Position numbers and translations under genes: made by a program. The notes below the pieces were generated by a model that was not told the DNA's origin, did no database searches, and saw only the letters and a list, made by a program, of their open reading frames with translations. 64,000 nucleotides of DNA from Ethanoligenens sp047722935 (lineage in GTDB: Bacteria > Bacillota > Clostridia > Oscillospirales > Ethanoligenentaceae): the NCBI GenBank assembly GCA_047722935.1, contig JBDNZS010000006.1, positions 16,516 through 80,515 of the forward strand. The letters run 5' to 3'. Of this stretch, positions 1-7,543 are shown in pieces. How positions within the stretch are numbered: the stretch's first letter is position 1; every line of letters begins with the position of its first letter.

Positions 1-245
1 GCATGGCGGTAGCCAATTCTTTGGAGTCTGTAAAAGCCGGTGCACGTTATGTGGATACGACGTTCCTTGGCATCGGGGAACGTGCCGGAAACTGCGACTT
101 TGTGCAGTTTGTATGTGTGGCTCGAACGCAATTTTCCCTGTCTGTGGATACAAATGGGGATGCGCCGTACCGACTTGAGGAAGAGGTAGCTCATTGTTTG
201 CGCTTGCCGGGGATATCTTTTCCCGTGCATCAACATAAAAGATGA
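1..245 (+). CDS. C-terminal end of a NifV-type homocitrate synthase / isopropylmalate synthase family protein (5' truncated by window)
   Basis: The gene enters from the left edge in frame with base 3 and stops at TGA 243-245, so only about the last 80 residues are visible. The stretch AVANSLESVKAGARYVDTT followed by GIGERAGN is the conserved end of the DRE-TIM barrel in homocitrate, citramalate and isopropylmalate synthases. There an acyl-CoA is condensed with a 2-oxoacid. Homocitrate is the organic ligand of nitrogenase cofactors, and the next gene is AnfO-like only 15 bases downstream, so NifV is the likeliest member. In some clostridia NifV is split into two subunits, and this could be one of them. 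The catalytic N-terminal part lies outside the window, so the exact substrate cannot be settled. Confidence 0.7.
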   Translation, partial: MAVANSLESVKAGARYVDTTFLGIGERAGNCDFVQFVCVARTQFSLSVDTNGDAPYRLEEEVAHCLRLPGISFPVHQHKR

Positions 246-260
246 AAGAGATGATTGAGT

Positions 261-902
261 ATGGTAAAAACGGTTGCGGTGGCTGTTGGATCAGATGGTA
301 ATACAGCATCTCTGCTGGATCAATCGACACGCATTCAAATATTTGAAAAAAGGCTTGGCGATTGGGAGATGAAACTGGATATACCGGTGGAATTACACCC
401 TGAGCGAGGGCTGGCAAATGTACGCGCAGAGGTTGCGGGCATCATTGAGAAATTGGAAGAAAACCGAATCCTGGTGGCGGGAAATATCAGCGGTGTTGCT
501 TACAACACATTTGACGCTTCGGGATATTATGTGTTCCAGATTCCAGAAAAGCAACCGAAGGATTTCTTGGAATTCGTCCTTGCAAGCGTAGAAAAGCAGC
601 AGGAAGATTTGCGTGTCATGAAAAACGGCTTGAGTGATGTACCACAGCCGCAGCGCACAGGCGAAGACGGTATCTATTATTTGGATATTATACAGGCTCA
701 ATTGAGTCATCCCAACGCGACAACCAAGCAAATGTTGCTGCCCTTTTTAAAAAATGCTACTTTTTATGAACTTACAATTTTGTGCGCACACATTCCGCCT
801 TGGTTTGATCGTGATTTTGCCGATATGAAACTGACATATGCAAAGGAGAGTGTTGGCCCAGAAAAATATAAAGTGATCATTCACCCTACTACTTGTGAAT
901 AA
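261..902 (+). CDS. anfO: AnfO-family protein (Fe-only nitrogenase accessory)
   Basis: The 213-residue product fits the size of AnfO, an accessory protein encoded beside the iron-only nitrogenase structural genes. The N-terminal part (VAVAVGSDGNTASLL, then an acidic strand and IPVEL) and the central VAGNISGVAYNTFDASGY segment are the parts I recognise. AnfO's biochemical role is poorly known; it is needed for Fe-nitrogenase growth in some diazotrophs. I start at ATG 261 rather than the in-frame TTG 255 because the purine-rich GAAAGAG at 244-250 is correctly spaced only for the ATG. It directly follows the NifV-like gene, which supports a nitrogenase operon lying mostly to the left of the window. 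The assignment is by recalled family resemblance. Confidence 0.65.
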   Translation: MVKTVAVAVGSDGNTASLLDQSTRIQIFEKRLGDWEMKLDIPVELHPERGLANVRAEVAGIIEKLEENRILVAGNISGVAYNTFDASGYYVFQIPEKQPKDFLEFVLASVEKQQEDLRVMKNGLSDVPQPQRTGEDGIYYLDIIQAQLSHPNATTKQMLLPFLKNATFYELTILCAHIPPWFDRDFADMKLTYAKESVGPEKYKVIIHPTTCE

Positions 903-914
903 ACAGGTAGTAGG
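885..914. other. 8-bp inverted repeat over the anfO stop codon
   Basis: CCTACTAC (885-892) and GTAGTAGG (907-914) form a perfect 8-bp stem with a 14-base loop that includes the anfO stop. No T-run follows, so it is unlikely to terminate. It may stabilise or process the mRNA before the next gene. Confidence 0.4.
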
Positions 915-952
915 TACGTCAATTTGAAAACAAGGCCACTGGAGGCAATTTT

Positions 953-1888
953 ATGTCTTTGCTTGAAGAACAGACCCAATACGGTATGCTGAAGGGAATC
1001 CATAAACTGAGCAGGTATCCTGAAGGGACACTCAAAGACTGTACCTTGGTTGTACCGAACACCATCCACACGCCGTATGGGGATTTGGTCCCGCAATATG
1101 AGGATGACGGGCTGCGGCGCAAATTTACCTATTCACTGTCTTTTCACGCCAACGGTATACTGAAAAGCATTTCGTTACAAGAGAAAACAGTGTTTAACAC
1201 AGCACAAGGGGACATTGCTGCGGAGCTGGTTACTTTTTATGAGGATGGCTCTATTCACCGTCTTTTTCCGCTGAACGGAAAACTGTCTGGCTTTTGGGCA
1301 GAAAAGAATGAATATGAGCTGGAGCCTGTTTTGCATTTTCAAACCAAACAGGTGACATTTGACAAAAAAATTATCGGGGTATCTTTTTATCCGAGCGGCG
1401 CGGTACACAGTTTCACTTTTTGGACGCGAGACACGCTTGAGGTCGAGTTGCCTTTTGGCAAAGTGGAAACACGCATTGGATTGGCTTTGTATGAAAGCGG
1501 GGCGGTGAAGTCTTTGGAACCGCGTCGTCCGACATTAATACAGACACCTGTCGGGAAAATTCTGGCGTATGATGTGGAGGCAATCGGTGTCAATGGAGAC
1601 ATCAATTCTCTCGGTCTATATGAAGACGGCAGTCTAAAAACGGTTACTACCCAAGCGAATGTTATCACTGTGAAGAAACCAAATGGTGAAACGGTGACCG
1701 CAGCGCCGTCTTTGCATATGAGTCATTTTGACGATGAAGTAAAACGTGTCGAACCGCTTATCATCCGATTTGAAGATGGAAACGTTGTTTTGCCGAATGG
1801 TACGTTTTCACTTACCGACTGCACATTTACTGTGGGCCTGTTTGACCCGGAAAATGTAAAAATCAGCAATGAATGTGACGGGTGCTAA
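953..1888 (+). CDS. Conserved hypothetical protein with MORN/YwqK-like repeats
   Basis: The 311-residue protein has a good ribosome site (GGAGG ahead of ATG 953). It is built from short repeats that each carry an aromatic or aliphatic strand, a small turn and a hydrophobic strand: FHANGILKS, FYEDGSIHR, FYPSGAVHS, LYESGAVKS and LYEDGSLKT, spaced through residues 60-235. This resembles MORN or YwqK-type beta-hairpin repeats, which usually serve as protein-binding scaffolds. No signal peptide or transmembrane segment is visible, so it should be cytoplasmic. It ends in a Cys-Asp-Gly-Cys tail that could bind metal. It lies on the same strand behind anfO and ahead of a terminator, so it is probably the last gene of the nitrogenase-associated operon. 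I do not know its function. Confidence 0.6.
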   Translation: MSLLEEQTQYGMLKGIHKLSRYPEGTLKDCTLVVPNTIHTPYGDLVPQYEDDGLRRKFTYSLSFHANGILKSISLQEKTVFNTAQGDIAAELVTFYEDGSIHRLFPLNGKLSGFWAEKNEYELEPVLHFQTKQVTFDKKIIGVSFYPSGAVHSFTFWTRDTLEVELPFGKVETRIGLALYESGAVKSLEPRRPTLIQTPVGKILAYDVEAIGVNGDINSLGLYEDGSLKTVTTQANVITVKKPNGETVTAAPSLHMSHFDDEVKRVEPLIIRFEDGNVVLPNGTFSLTDCTFTVGLFDPENVKISNECDGC

Positions 1889-1944
1889 TAAAACAAGGTG
1901 ATATGGGGTGGTGCACGTAACCGCATTGCGCGATAAGAAGTCAT

Positions 1945-1980
1945 AAAGGCAGCCATGAAAGTATTTTCATGGCTGCCTTT
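1945..1980. terminator. Bidirectional intrinsic terminator
   Basis: AAAGGCAGCCATGAAA and its complement flank a 3-base loop, giving a long perfect stem with A-run and T-run on the two sides. It sits between the convergent repeat-protein gene and modD and should stop transcription from both directions. Confidence 0.9.
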
Positions 1981-2018
1981 TGGATATAGTGCGGAGAACT
2001 TTGCATATATGGACGTCT

Positions 2019-2855
2019 TTATTCCATTTTGATTGTTATGTCCGCAGGTTTGCCGAAATAGGCCCAAGTGGTTGAAATGGCATCGACTCCTGTAGCGGCA
2101 TAGGCGGCCGCATTAGAAGCGTTGATTCCACCAGCGGCGATGAGCATGACGCGTGTGTTTTCTGCACGGATTTGTTGAATCATTCCCATGAGTTTGGTTG
2201 GCTCTACCTTATCAAACTGCAGGGCATCCACGCCTGCACGTACCAGCAGGAGCGCATGTTCCAGCGTATCTACCTCCACAGAAATGGACTTGTCACAGAT
2301 GGATTTCTTAAGTATGGGCAGTCGTGCGGCTAAACCGTCATAGCCCCCCATATAGCGCAGGTGTTGGTCGAAAATCAGAATGGTCTCGCTCAGTCCCAAA
2401 CGATGTGGCAGCGCACCGCCTGCCAGTACCGCCTGAATGGAAACTTGTTTGGTGCCGGGAAAACTCTTGCGTGTGGTAAAAACCGCGATTTCCGGGTTGA
2501 CGGCTTTGGCGGTATCCACCAACTGTTTGGTACGGGTAGATATGCCGCAGGCATATTCCAACAAGTTTTGGGTCACCTTCCATGCGGTGTGAAGGTTTTC
2601 TACGGTTCCTTCACCACGCAGAAAGACTTCACCCGCTTCAACCTGCGTACCGGAAGGCAGGCAGGTGGTGACGTGGATATGCTGCCGCTCAAGGATGCGT
2701 GCCGCATCCTCAATGCAGGCGAGCGTGATTGTGTGGCGGCACACATAGGAAATGCTCCCCTTTTGCTGCCCGATACCAAGAAGATGTGTCGTTAAGTCAA
2801 AGTAGGGGATATCTTCCTCCAGCCAATGGTCGATCATCTGATTAGAAACAGCCAT
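2019..2855 (-). CDS. modD: ModD, NadC-like phosphoribosyltransferase homologue linked to molybdenum use
   Basis: The 278-residue protein belongs to the quinolinate phosphoribosyltransferase (NadC) superfamily. The opening (MIDHWLEEDIPYFDLTTHLLGIG) and the barrel segments TTRKSFPGTK and AAGGINASNAAAYAATGVDAI are typical of ModD. That branch travels with molybdate transport or nitrogenase genes instead of NAD synthesis genes. Its reaction is unproven. I place the start at ATG 2855, behind GGAGG with correct spacing, instead of an upstream in-frame ATG at 2897 that would need a longer tail unlike the family. It is the last gene of the leftward block that begins with the GTPase at 6538. A NadC misassignment is possible but no nadA or nadB is nearby. 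Confidence 0.8.
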   Translation of the reverse strand: MAVSNQMIDHWLEEDIPYFDLTTHLLGIGQQKGSISYVCRHTITLACIEDAARILERQHIHVTTCLPSGTQVEAGEVFLRGEGTVENLHTAWKVTQNLLEYACGISTRTKQLVDTAKAVNPEIAVFTTRKSFPGTKQVSIQAVLAGGALPHRLGLSETILIFDQHLRYMGGYDGLAARLPILKKSICDKSISVEVDTLEHALLLVRAGVDALQFDKVEPTKLMGMIQQIRAENTRVMLIAAGGINASNAAAYAATGVDAISTTWAYFGKPADITIKME

Positions 2856-2917
2856 ATTTCCTCCAATCACAGCGCAGCTGCGGTAAATACAATCCATAAT
2901 GCATAAGTCTTAGAAAG

Positions 2918-3988
2918 TCAGTCGGCGGTTATCCCTGTTTGCGGCGTTTGATTGATACAGGCAGGCGTAAAGCAAAGCGCAAGCTGTTCATAAAACAAAC
3001 ATTTACCACGACAGTTTTGCAAATTTTTGCAAGTGGACTGGCAAATATTACTGCATACCTCTTGCCGATAAGGTTCAAACAGGTTCTCCCAGATTTCCTG
3101 CATGGTGTGTTCGAGCAAGCTGAAGCAATAGCGGTCCTCGTTGCAGAAAGAGCAGGGTTTAACCTGCATATGTTCATCCACATAAACAGAGAAAAAACCA
3201 CATTCGCAGGGGTCGATAAAATCTGTATTTACATCCGTATGCCGCATTAGGAACGGCACAAAGCATGCATCGAAGCCAATGCGTGCGCAACAGTCGTTTT
3301 TATCTACCAACGAAGCAAAAGCCAACAAGCGATTGTTCGCATGTAAGCAGTCACTGTCCGCGGCGCGCCCGGCAGGCTTGTATGTTAGAAAAATGACGCT
3401 GTCGATACCCTGCAACAGATCGTTGTATCGTCCATTTAAGAGTGCGATGGCATCGTCCAGTGAAGAATCACTGAGTACAAAGTGGAGGTTGACATGTACG
3501 CCGGCATCTACAAGCAGACGGATTTTTTGCGGGTCGATTTCCAATGCGGTTCCCACAGAAAGTGCCACCGAGCCGACGCGGCCGCTGAGCATTCTTGCTA
3601 CAGCGTTATCCAGATGCAAGCCGTTGGTAGTAAAATTGGCGACCACATCTGCACGTTGGGTGATTTGCAGAATTTGTTCAAACTGGGGGTGCTCCAGTGG
3701 TTCTCCGCCGCCAAGTGCCACTTGAAACACATTGCCCCAGCGGTCGCTTTGAAGATGTTTCAGCACGGCCGCGTATTCCGCAGGACTCATAAATACGTGA
3801 TTGTCGGTACTGTTCTTATAACAAAAAGGGCAGCCCTTGGTGCAGTGGTTGCTGATAGAGATATCAGCCAATTCCGGCCAAGGTGCACGCACGGGGTTTT
3901 CTGCCAGTGTGTGTCCCCAACGCATCGTGATTCCACTTTGTGTATCCCCAAAGAAATGATAGCCGTCGCCATGTCTGCGGAGTTTCAT
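2918..3988 (-). CDS. Radical SAM enzyme with SPASM-like cysteine-rich tail
   Basis: The 356-residue protein has the radical SAM cluster motif CTKGCPFC (Cys49, Cys53, Cys56) and a GGGEP motif at 93-97 for SAM binding. Its C-terminal third is rich in cysteine (CECGF, CSFC, then CSNICQSTC and CRGKC), consistent with one or two auxiliary iron-sulphur clusters as in SPASM/twitch enzymes. Such enzymes often modify peptides or proteins. It overlaps the VTNSSS-type gene by four bases (ATGA), so the two are translationally coupled, and the neighbour is a natural candidate substrate or partner. I cannot name the reaction. A role in cofactor maturation is also possible given the nitrogenase-type context. 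Confidence 0.85.
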   Translation of the reverse strand: MKLRRHGDGYHFFGDTQSGITMRWGHTLAENPVRAPWPELADISISNHCTKGCPFCYKNSTDNHVFMSPAEYAAVLKHLQSDRWGNVFQVALGGGEPLEHPQFEQILQITQRADVVANFTTNGLHLDNAVARMLSGRVGSVALSVGTALEIDPQKIRLLVDAGVHVNLHFVLSDSSLDDAIALLNGRYNDLLQGIDSVIFLTYKPAGRAADSDCLHANNRLLAFASLVDKNDCCARIGFDACFVPFLMRHTDVNTDFIDPCECGFFSVYVDEHMQVKPCSFCNEDRYCFSLLEHTMQEIWENLFEPYRQEVCSNICQSTCKNLQNCRGKCLFYEQLALCFTPACINQTPQTGITAD

Positions 3989-4761
3989 GACGGTACCACT
4001 TGGTCCGCTCGCGGTGCGGGCAGTGTGCGGAAACCGCGTATCTCGGTGCCCAGCCTGCTTTTAACTAAATACTCTCCTCGGATGTAGCGCCACAGCAACT
4101 CATCGTCTATAGATGCGAAATCAACCTCATCCACGGATTTTCCAAAACCGTCATCGTAGATACAGTCGTCTTTGCGGTGGAATGTATAGACTTTGGAGTA
4201 AACTTCTTGATCGCCCACGGTGAATTTTTCGCCGGTTTGTTTTATATCCGCGGTCATTAGGCGCGCAATACGACAGATTTTTATATCATCCGATTCCCCA
4301 TGCCGATTGGTGACAAATTGGTCGAATGTCTCATTCTTCACGACCAGTATCCGTGCAATTTCAGGTTTCATATGGGGCACGATCATGGTGCCAAATGCCT
4401 TGAATTCGCTGGCAATGCGTGATTTGGTTATATATTCTCCTTTGATATATCGCCATAATTCCTGGTCGTCCATAGAGGAGAAATCCACATCCTCAATAGG
4501 CTTGGAGAAAGAGGTATCAAACAGCAGCTCTTTTTTGTTGCCAATTTGATAGACTTTGGTGTATATTTCATGTCCATTTACATCTGTTTTGGCACCGTTC
4601 TTCTGCAAATCTTCCGCGACCTGTTTGTAAATACGACTTTTGGATTGTTCGGATGGGTCGGCCTGATCAAATTTGTTAAATTCTTCGGCGGCCTTGCGAT
4701 CCATGGAAACCACATAGCTTGCCGAACTGCTGTTGGTAACAAAATCCATACGAATCTTCAT
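3985..4761 (-). CDS. Hypothetical protein with VTNSSS N-terminus and internal duplication
   Basis: The 258-residue protein starts MKIRMDFVTNSSSASYVV, a Ser-rich opening I have seen in assorted clostridial hypothetical proteins with no known role. After it come two copies of one module, about residues 66-130 and 187-250. Each copy has a KVY strand, an acidic DVDF/EVDF segment and a LWRYI(K/R)GEY helix followed by KSR. No transmembrane segment or catalytic motif is visible. It has a strong ribosome site (GGGAGG). It is 14 bases behind the ABC ATPase and overlaps the radical SAM gene by four bases. That position makes it a possible substrate or scaffold of the enzyme. The function is unknown. 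Confidence 0.7.
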   Translation of the reverse strand: MKIRMDFVTNSSSASYVVSMDRKAAEEFNKFDQADPSEQSKSRIYKQVAEDLQKNGAKTDVNGHEIYTKVYQIGNKKELLFDTSFSKPIEDVDFSSMDDQELWRYIKGEYITKSRIASEFKAFGTMIVPHMKPEIARILVVKNETFDQFVTNRHGESDDIKICRIARLMTADIKQTGEKFTVGDQEVYSKVYTFHRKDDCIYDDGFGKSVDEVDFASIDDELLWRYIRGEYLVKSRLGTEIRGFRTLPAPRADQVVPS

Positions 4762-4775
4762 AAGAATCCTCCCTT

Positions 4776-5819
4776 TTAATCACTTGTTTCTGTCCCACTG
4801 AAGAAAGTGTCCAGTGGGAAATCAAGTGTTTCTCCGCCGCGGAGCCGATCGCGCAGTTCCGATAATTTTGCGTCGATTTTTTCCAAACTTTGTAGGTTCT
4901 TACGTTCATTATACGTCGTTTCGACGACTTTTGAAATACCTCCATTTTTAATAATGAGCCGTTTGTGACCCAGCAGCGTTAAAATGGGATCGTGAGTTGC
5001 CATAAGTACAATTTTTTCGTTCTTTGCGAGCACTTCCAGAGCACGTTTACGGTCAATCCCCGCATTTTCAATCTCATCGATGAGGATGATGGGGGAAGCA
5101 CTGAGCAATGCAGTATCCGCAATCATCAACGCGCGGGATTGTCCTCCGCTGAGTTGTGTGAGCGAAACATCGGGTGCAAATTTTTCACCCGCCAAACTAT
5201 TAGCTGACGCAATTACTGCCTCTGCCACGCTATCTGTTTCGTCTGGATGCATGGTCATACGCGTGGATGCATGAATTTTTTCAAATTCACGTACCGAAAG
5301 ATCCATAACATAGTTCATGTTTTGGGAAAGCTGCGCCACCAACCGGCGTGTAAGAGTGCGGCGCTTTTTGCTGTCAAGCGGCTCGCCATCCACTAAAATC
5401 CGCCGCCCGGTGGGCGTATCTCCCTGTGCAAGGCATTCGATGTCTCCAAGCAAGCGGCTTTTGCCGGACCCTGTGGGACCCACAATGCAGAGGATGTCTC
5501 CCGGATGCATTGTGACAGAAATATCCTCCGTGTGTCCGTACTTGTTGCGCCCGCCCAATATCGTGAGTGAATCAATGTGTGTATCGGTTCGCCGATCAAT
5601 TTGTTCCATTTCGTCTAAGTATGAGAGAAATCTTACAGGTAAATCTTGCTTGAAAACCCCTATTTCCTCTAATGCAATCTCGTTTTGCTGCGCAAATAGT
5701 TCTGTTGGCGTTAAGGCTGCATCTATATGAGTAATGCCAATTGACCACAAATAGTCACGTGTAAACGGATAGCGCTTGGATAGGTCTTCAATAGGTTCGT
5801 TCAACCGCGTGTCTTCCAT
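4776..5819 (-). CDS. Stand-alone ABC-type ATPase with N-terminal DUF1858-like segment
   Basis: The 347-residue protein has Walker A GPTGSGKS at 114-121, signature LSGGQ at 223-227, Walker B ILIDE at 245-249 and an H-loop histidine at about 276. It is therefore a complete ABC ATPase. The first 70 residues (LSKRYPFTRDYLWSIGI and onward) resemble the short DUF1858 helical module. No membrane segment is present and no permease gene lies nearby, so it is probably not a transporter subunit. It may be a soluble, UvrA- or Rad50-like or cofactor-handling ATPase. I start at ATG 5819 because the upstream in-frame extension to 5930 overlaps the GTPase gene and lacks family features. It is co-directional with the GTPase, VTNSSS and radical SAM genes. 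Confidence 0.75.
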   Translation of the reverse strand: MEDTRLNEPIEDLSKRYPFTRDYLWSIGITHIDAALTPTELFAQQNEIALEEIGVFKQDLPVRFLSYLDEMEQIDRRTDTHIDSLTILGGRNKYGHTEDISVTMHPGDILCIVGPTGSGKSRLLGDIECLAQGDTPTGRRILVDGEPLDSKKRRTLTRRLVAQLSQNMNYVMDLSVREFEKIHASTRMTMHPDETDSVAEAVIASANSLAGEKFAPDVSLTQLSGGQSRALMIADTALLSASPIILIDEIENAGIDRKRALEVLAKNEKIVLMATHDPILTLLGHKRLIIKNGGISKVVETTYNERKNLQSLEKIDAKLSELRDRLRGGETLDFPLDTFFSGTETSD

Positions 5820-5887
5820 AATGTTACACCTGCCTGTCGTTGCTTTGGCGAAGTTGCCGCGCATAATGAAGTTTGATATATGAGAGA

Positions 5888-6538
5888 TTAATGCGCCGAG
5901 ATGCCGGTCTGCCCAGAGCAATAGGCACATACGGCCGCAGGCATGGGGAACCGAATGTTTTTGCCGGCTACACTCGAAATCGCAGGCGCGGTCTTCAGAA
6001 AAGATGCAAAATCAAATGCGCCCTGCCCCGTAATCCCATTCACGAAAAAAAGTTCTGCATTGGGGTTTGAAAATCCCACATAGGCGGCGAAAACCTCCCG
6101 CTCGGCCTGTGAAACAATATCACCTTTGGTGATGACCACTGCGTCTGCATATTTGAGCATGGGTCCAATCTTTTTTGGCGTATTCACACCGGACAGGCAA
6201 TCAATCACGCAAATTGCCATTACCGTCTTGATGTGCGGGGAACAGCGGTTGCAAAGTCCGGCACTTTCACTGAACAGATAGGAATATCCGTTTGTAACAC
6301 CCCAGTGGACGGCTTCTTCTACGTGGCTGGCAAAATAGTGGTCGGGACAGATACCCTTGGAGAGGAGTACCCGTGCAGCAAGTCCGCGTGCCTGAAATTT
6401 TTCCTTGTCGGTGGTAGAAAGGCAGTCAAACTTGACGATGCCAATCTTGCGGGTGTCTGTTTCCAACACATCCAGCACACGTAAGATGACGGAGGTTTTT
6501 CCCGACGATGGAGGTCCTGAAACAGTAATGAACTGCAT
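5888..6538 (-). CDS. UreG/HypB/CobW-like P-loop GTPase
   Basis: The 216-residue protein carries a P-loop GPPSSGKT (8-15), a KFDCLST segment after the second strand, an SESAGLCNRCSPH motif with Cys96 and Cys99, and a TKGD guanine-specificity-like motif (137-140). A second CxxC (Cys204, Cys207) sits near the end. This layout is that of the SIMIBI metal-insertion GTPases (HypB, UreG, CobW), which hand metal ions to target enzymes, and the two CxxC pairs could hold metal. Start ATG 6538 is preceded by AAGGAG at the right distance. No urease or hydrogenase genes are visible, so the client is unknown. It heads the leftward block with the ABC ATPase, VTNSSS protein, radical SAM enzyme and ModD. Confidence 0.7.
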   Translation of the reverse strand: MQFITVSGPPSSGKTSVILRVLDVLETDTRKIGIVKFDCLSTTDKEKFQARGLAARVLLSKGICPDHYFASHVEEAVHWGVTNGYSYLFSESAGLCNRCSPHIKTVMAICVIDCLSGVNTPKKIGPMLKYADAVVITKGDIVSQAEREVFAAYVGFSNPNAELFFVNGITGQGAFDFASFLKTAPAISSVAGKNIRFPMPAAVCAYCSGQTGISAH

Positions 6539-6656
6539 AAGTACCATCTCCTTCCGATTCATGGTGCATTGTTACGATTGCGGCGCTTTGCCCGCAAGAA
6601 TCAGATTGGCTTCACCATATATGCAACAACACGTGCGACAGGCGCTGATAAAAAAT

Positions 6657-6696
6657 AAAATCCGGCAGCCTCTTATCAGAGCCGCCGGATTTTATA
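6657..6696. terminator. Intrinsic terminator downstream of rpmB
   Basis: ATAAAATCCGGC and GCCGGATTTTAT pair across a short spacer. On the - strand the stem is followed by a T-rich run, so it should end the rpmB transcript before the GTPase operon. The + strand side is also T-rich. Confidence 0.85.
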
Positions 6697-6708
6697 AACC
6701 ATGCCATT

Positions 6709-6897
6709 TTATACCGCACGTGTAACCTTGTTCGAGCGCAGGCATCTTGTGCATACATGAATATGCCGGGGTGTGCCCTCTACAATCGCTTTCACACGCT
6801 TAATATTCGGTTGGAATGTCCGATTGGAACGCCGATGAGAGTGAGAAACCTTAATACCAAATGTCAGGCTTTTTCCGCAAATATCGCATTTTGCCAT
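6709..6897 (-). CDS. rpmB: 50S ribosomal protein L28
   Basis: The 62-residue basic protein begins MAKCDICGKSLTFG and ends CTRCLRSNKVTRA, the standard L28 of the zinc-binding (C+) type, with CxxC pairs at both ends. It is a structural protein of the large ribosomal subunit. It has a strong ribosome site (GGAGGTG), its own promoter at 6978-7006 and its own terminator, so it is a single-gene unit as usual in Firmicutes. Confidence 0.97.
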   Translation of the reverse strand: MAKCDICGKSLTFGIKVSHSHRRSNRTFQPNIKRVKAIVEGTPRHIHVCTRCLRSNKVTRAV

Positions 6898-6940
6898 CTA
6901 TCTGCACCTCCTTGTATGGAATATTCAATACGCAAGTAAA

Positions 6941-6964
6941 CGTGGCAAAACATGCTTCGCCACG
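6941..6964 (-). promoter_or_regulatory. Stem-loop in the rpmB 5' leader
   Basis: CGTGGC (6941-6946) and GCCACG (6959-6964) pair, and G-U pairs can extend the stem inward. It lies within the roughly 75-base leader between the rpmB promoter and start codon. It could be a site for autogenous control or simply an mRNA stabiliser. Confidence 0.4.
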
Positions 6965-6977
6965 CACGACATCTTAT

Positions 6978-7006
6978 ATTTTAACAGATTCCTCAGGCAA
7001 AAGCAA
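6978..7006 (-). promoter_or_regulatory. Sigma-A promoter of rpmB
   Basis: Read on the - strand, -35 TTGCTT and -10 TAAAAT are separated by 17 bases. The start point would be near 6971. Confidence 0.7.
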
Positions 7007-7128
7007 GCATTTTCTGTCTGCATTTTGAGTTTTTGCATATTGGCAGAAGCGGAATGTTTTTGCGTATCTGTCGTGGGACGAACCCTGTATCCGTTTATGC
7101 ATAAACTGTTTACTGGAGGTGAAATGAT

Positions 7129-7305
7129 ATGTGCTGGCCTTTGATTCTATTACCCCTTGCGTGCTGCTGCGGCAACCGAAACCGTGGGTGCTCTTGCAGA
7201 AACCACCGGAATCCATGCCGCCGTTTGGACCAACCCAATGGGACGTTTCCCAGAATGAATGTCTACCGGCAAGTTAAACCTTGCTGCAAAAACAAATGTG
7301 ATTGA
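7129..7305 (+). CDS. Small cysteine-rich hypothetical protein (58 aa)
   Basis: This reading frame has a perfect GGAGGTG ribosome site seven bases ahead of ATG 7129 and stops at TGA 7303-7305. Ten of its 58 residues are cysteine: 2, 12-14, 21, 23, 30, 52, 53 and 57. It opens with a short hydrophobic stretch (WPLILLPLACCC) and continues with an Arg/Asn-rich basic middle. The features suggest a metal-binding, disulphide-linked or spore-coat-like small protein, but I recognise no family. It is divergent from rpmB and followed by a hairpin at 7338-7359. The ribosome site and cysteine pattern are the main support for its being real. Confidence 0.6.
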   Translation: MCWPLILLPLACCCGNRNRGCSCRNHRNPCRRLDQPNGTFPRMNVYRQVKPCCKNKCD

Positions 7306-7337
7306 GCAATTACCCACATTTTTACACATGCATATTA

Positions 7338-7359
7338 AAGATTGCCGTGAGGCAATCTT
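7338..7359. other. Perfect 9-bp hairpin after the cysteine-rich gene
   Basis: AAGATTGCC and GGCAATCTT flank a GTGA tetraloop. The following bases (ACATAAAGAAAT) have no T-run, so it is a weak terminator candidate or an mRNA 3' end stabiliser. Confidence 0.5.
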
Positions 7360-7394
7360 ACATAAAGAAATAACATGGCAGTTAAGCGCGTTCA

Positions 7395-7423
7395 TTGACA
7401 CGGGTGTACGGCACAGGTATAAT
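7395..7423 (+). promoter_or_regulatory. Perfect consensus sigma-A promoter
   Basis: TTGACA (7395-7400), a 17-base spacer and TATAAT (7418-7423) match the consensus exactly. Transcription would start near 7430, about 255 bases ahead of the CPBP protease gene. The leader holds only short reading frames, including a five-codon one at 7449 and a 43-codon one at 7544. Confidence 0.75.
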
Positions 7424-7543
7424 AAAAAGAGGATATTTGTTTACAATATGAAGCAGAGTTTGTGATATCGTTTAGCAGGAACTGTTGGTATAATACTGTC
7501 CCATTCATTATATATAAATTTGAAGCGGAGCAACGGTGAACAA

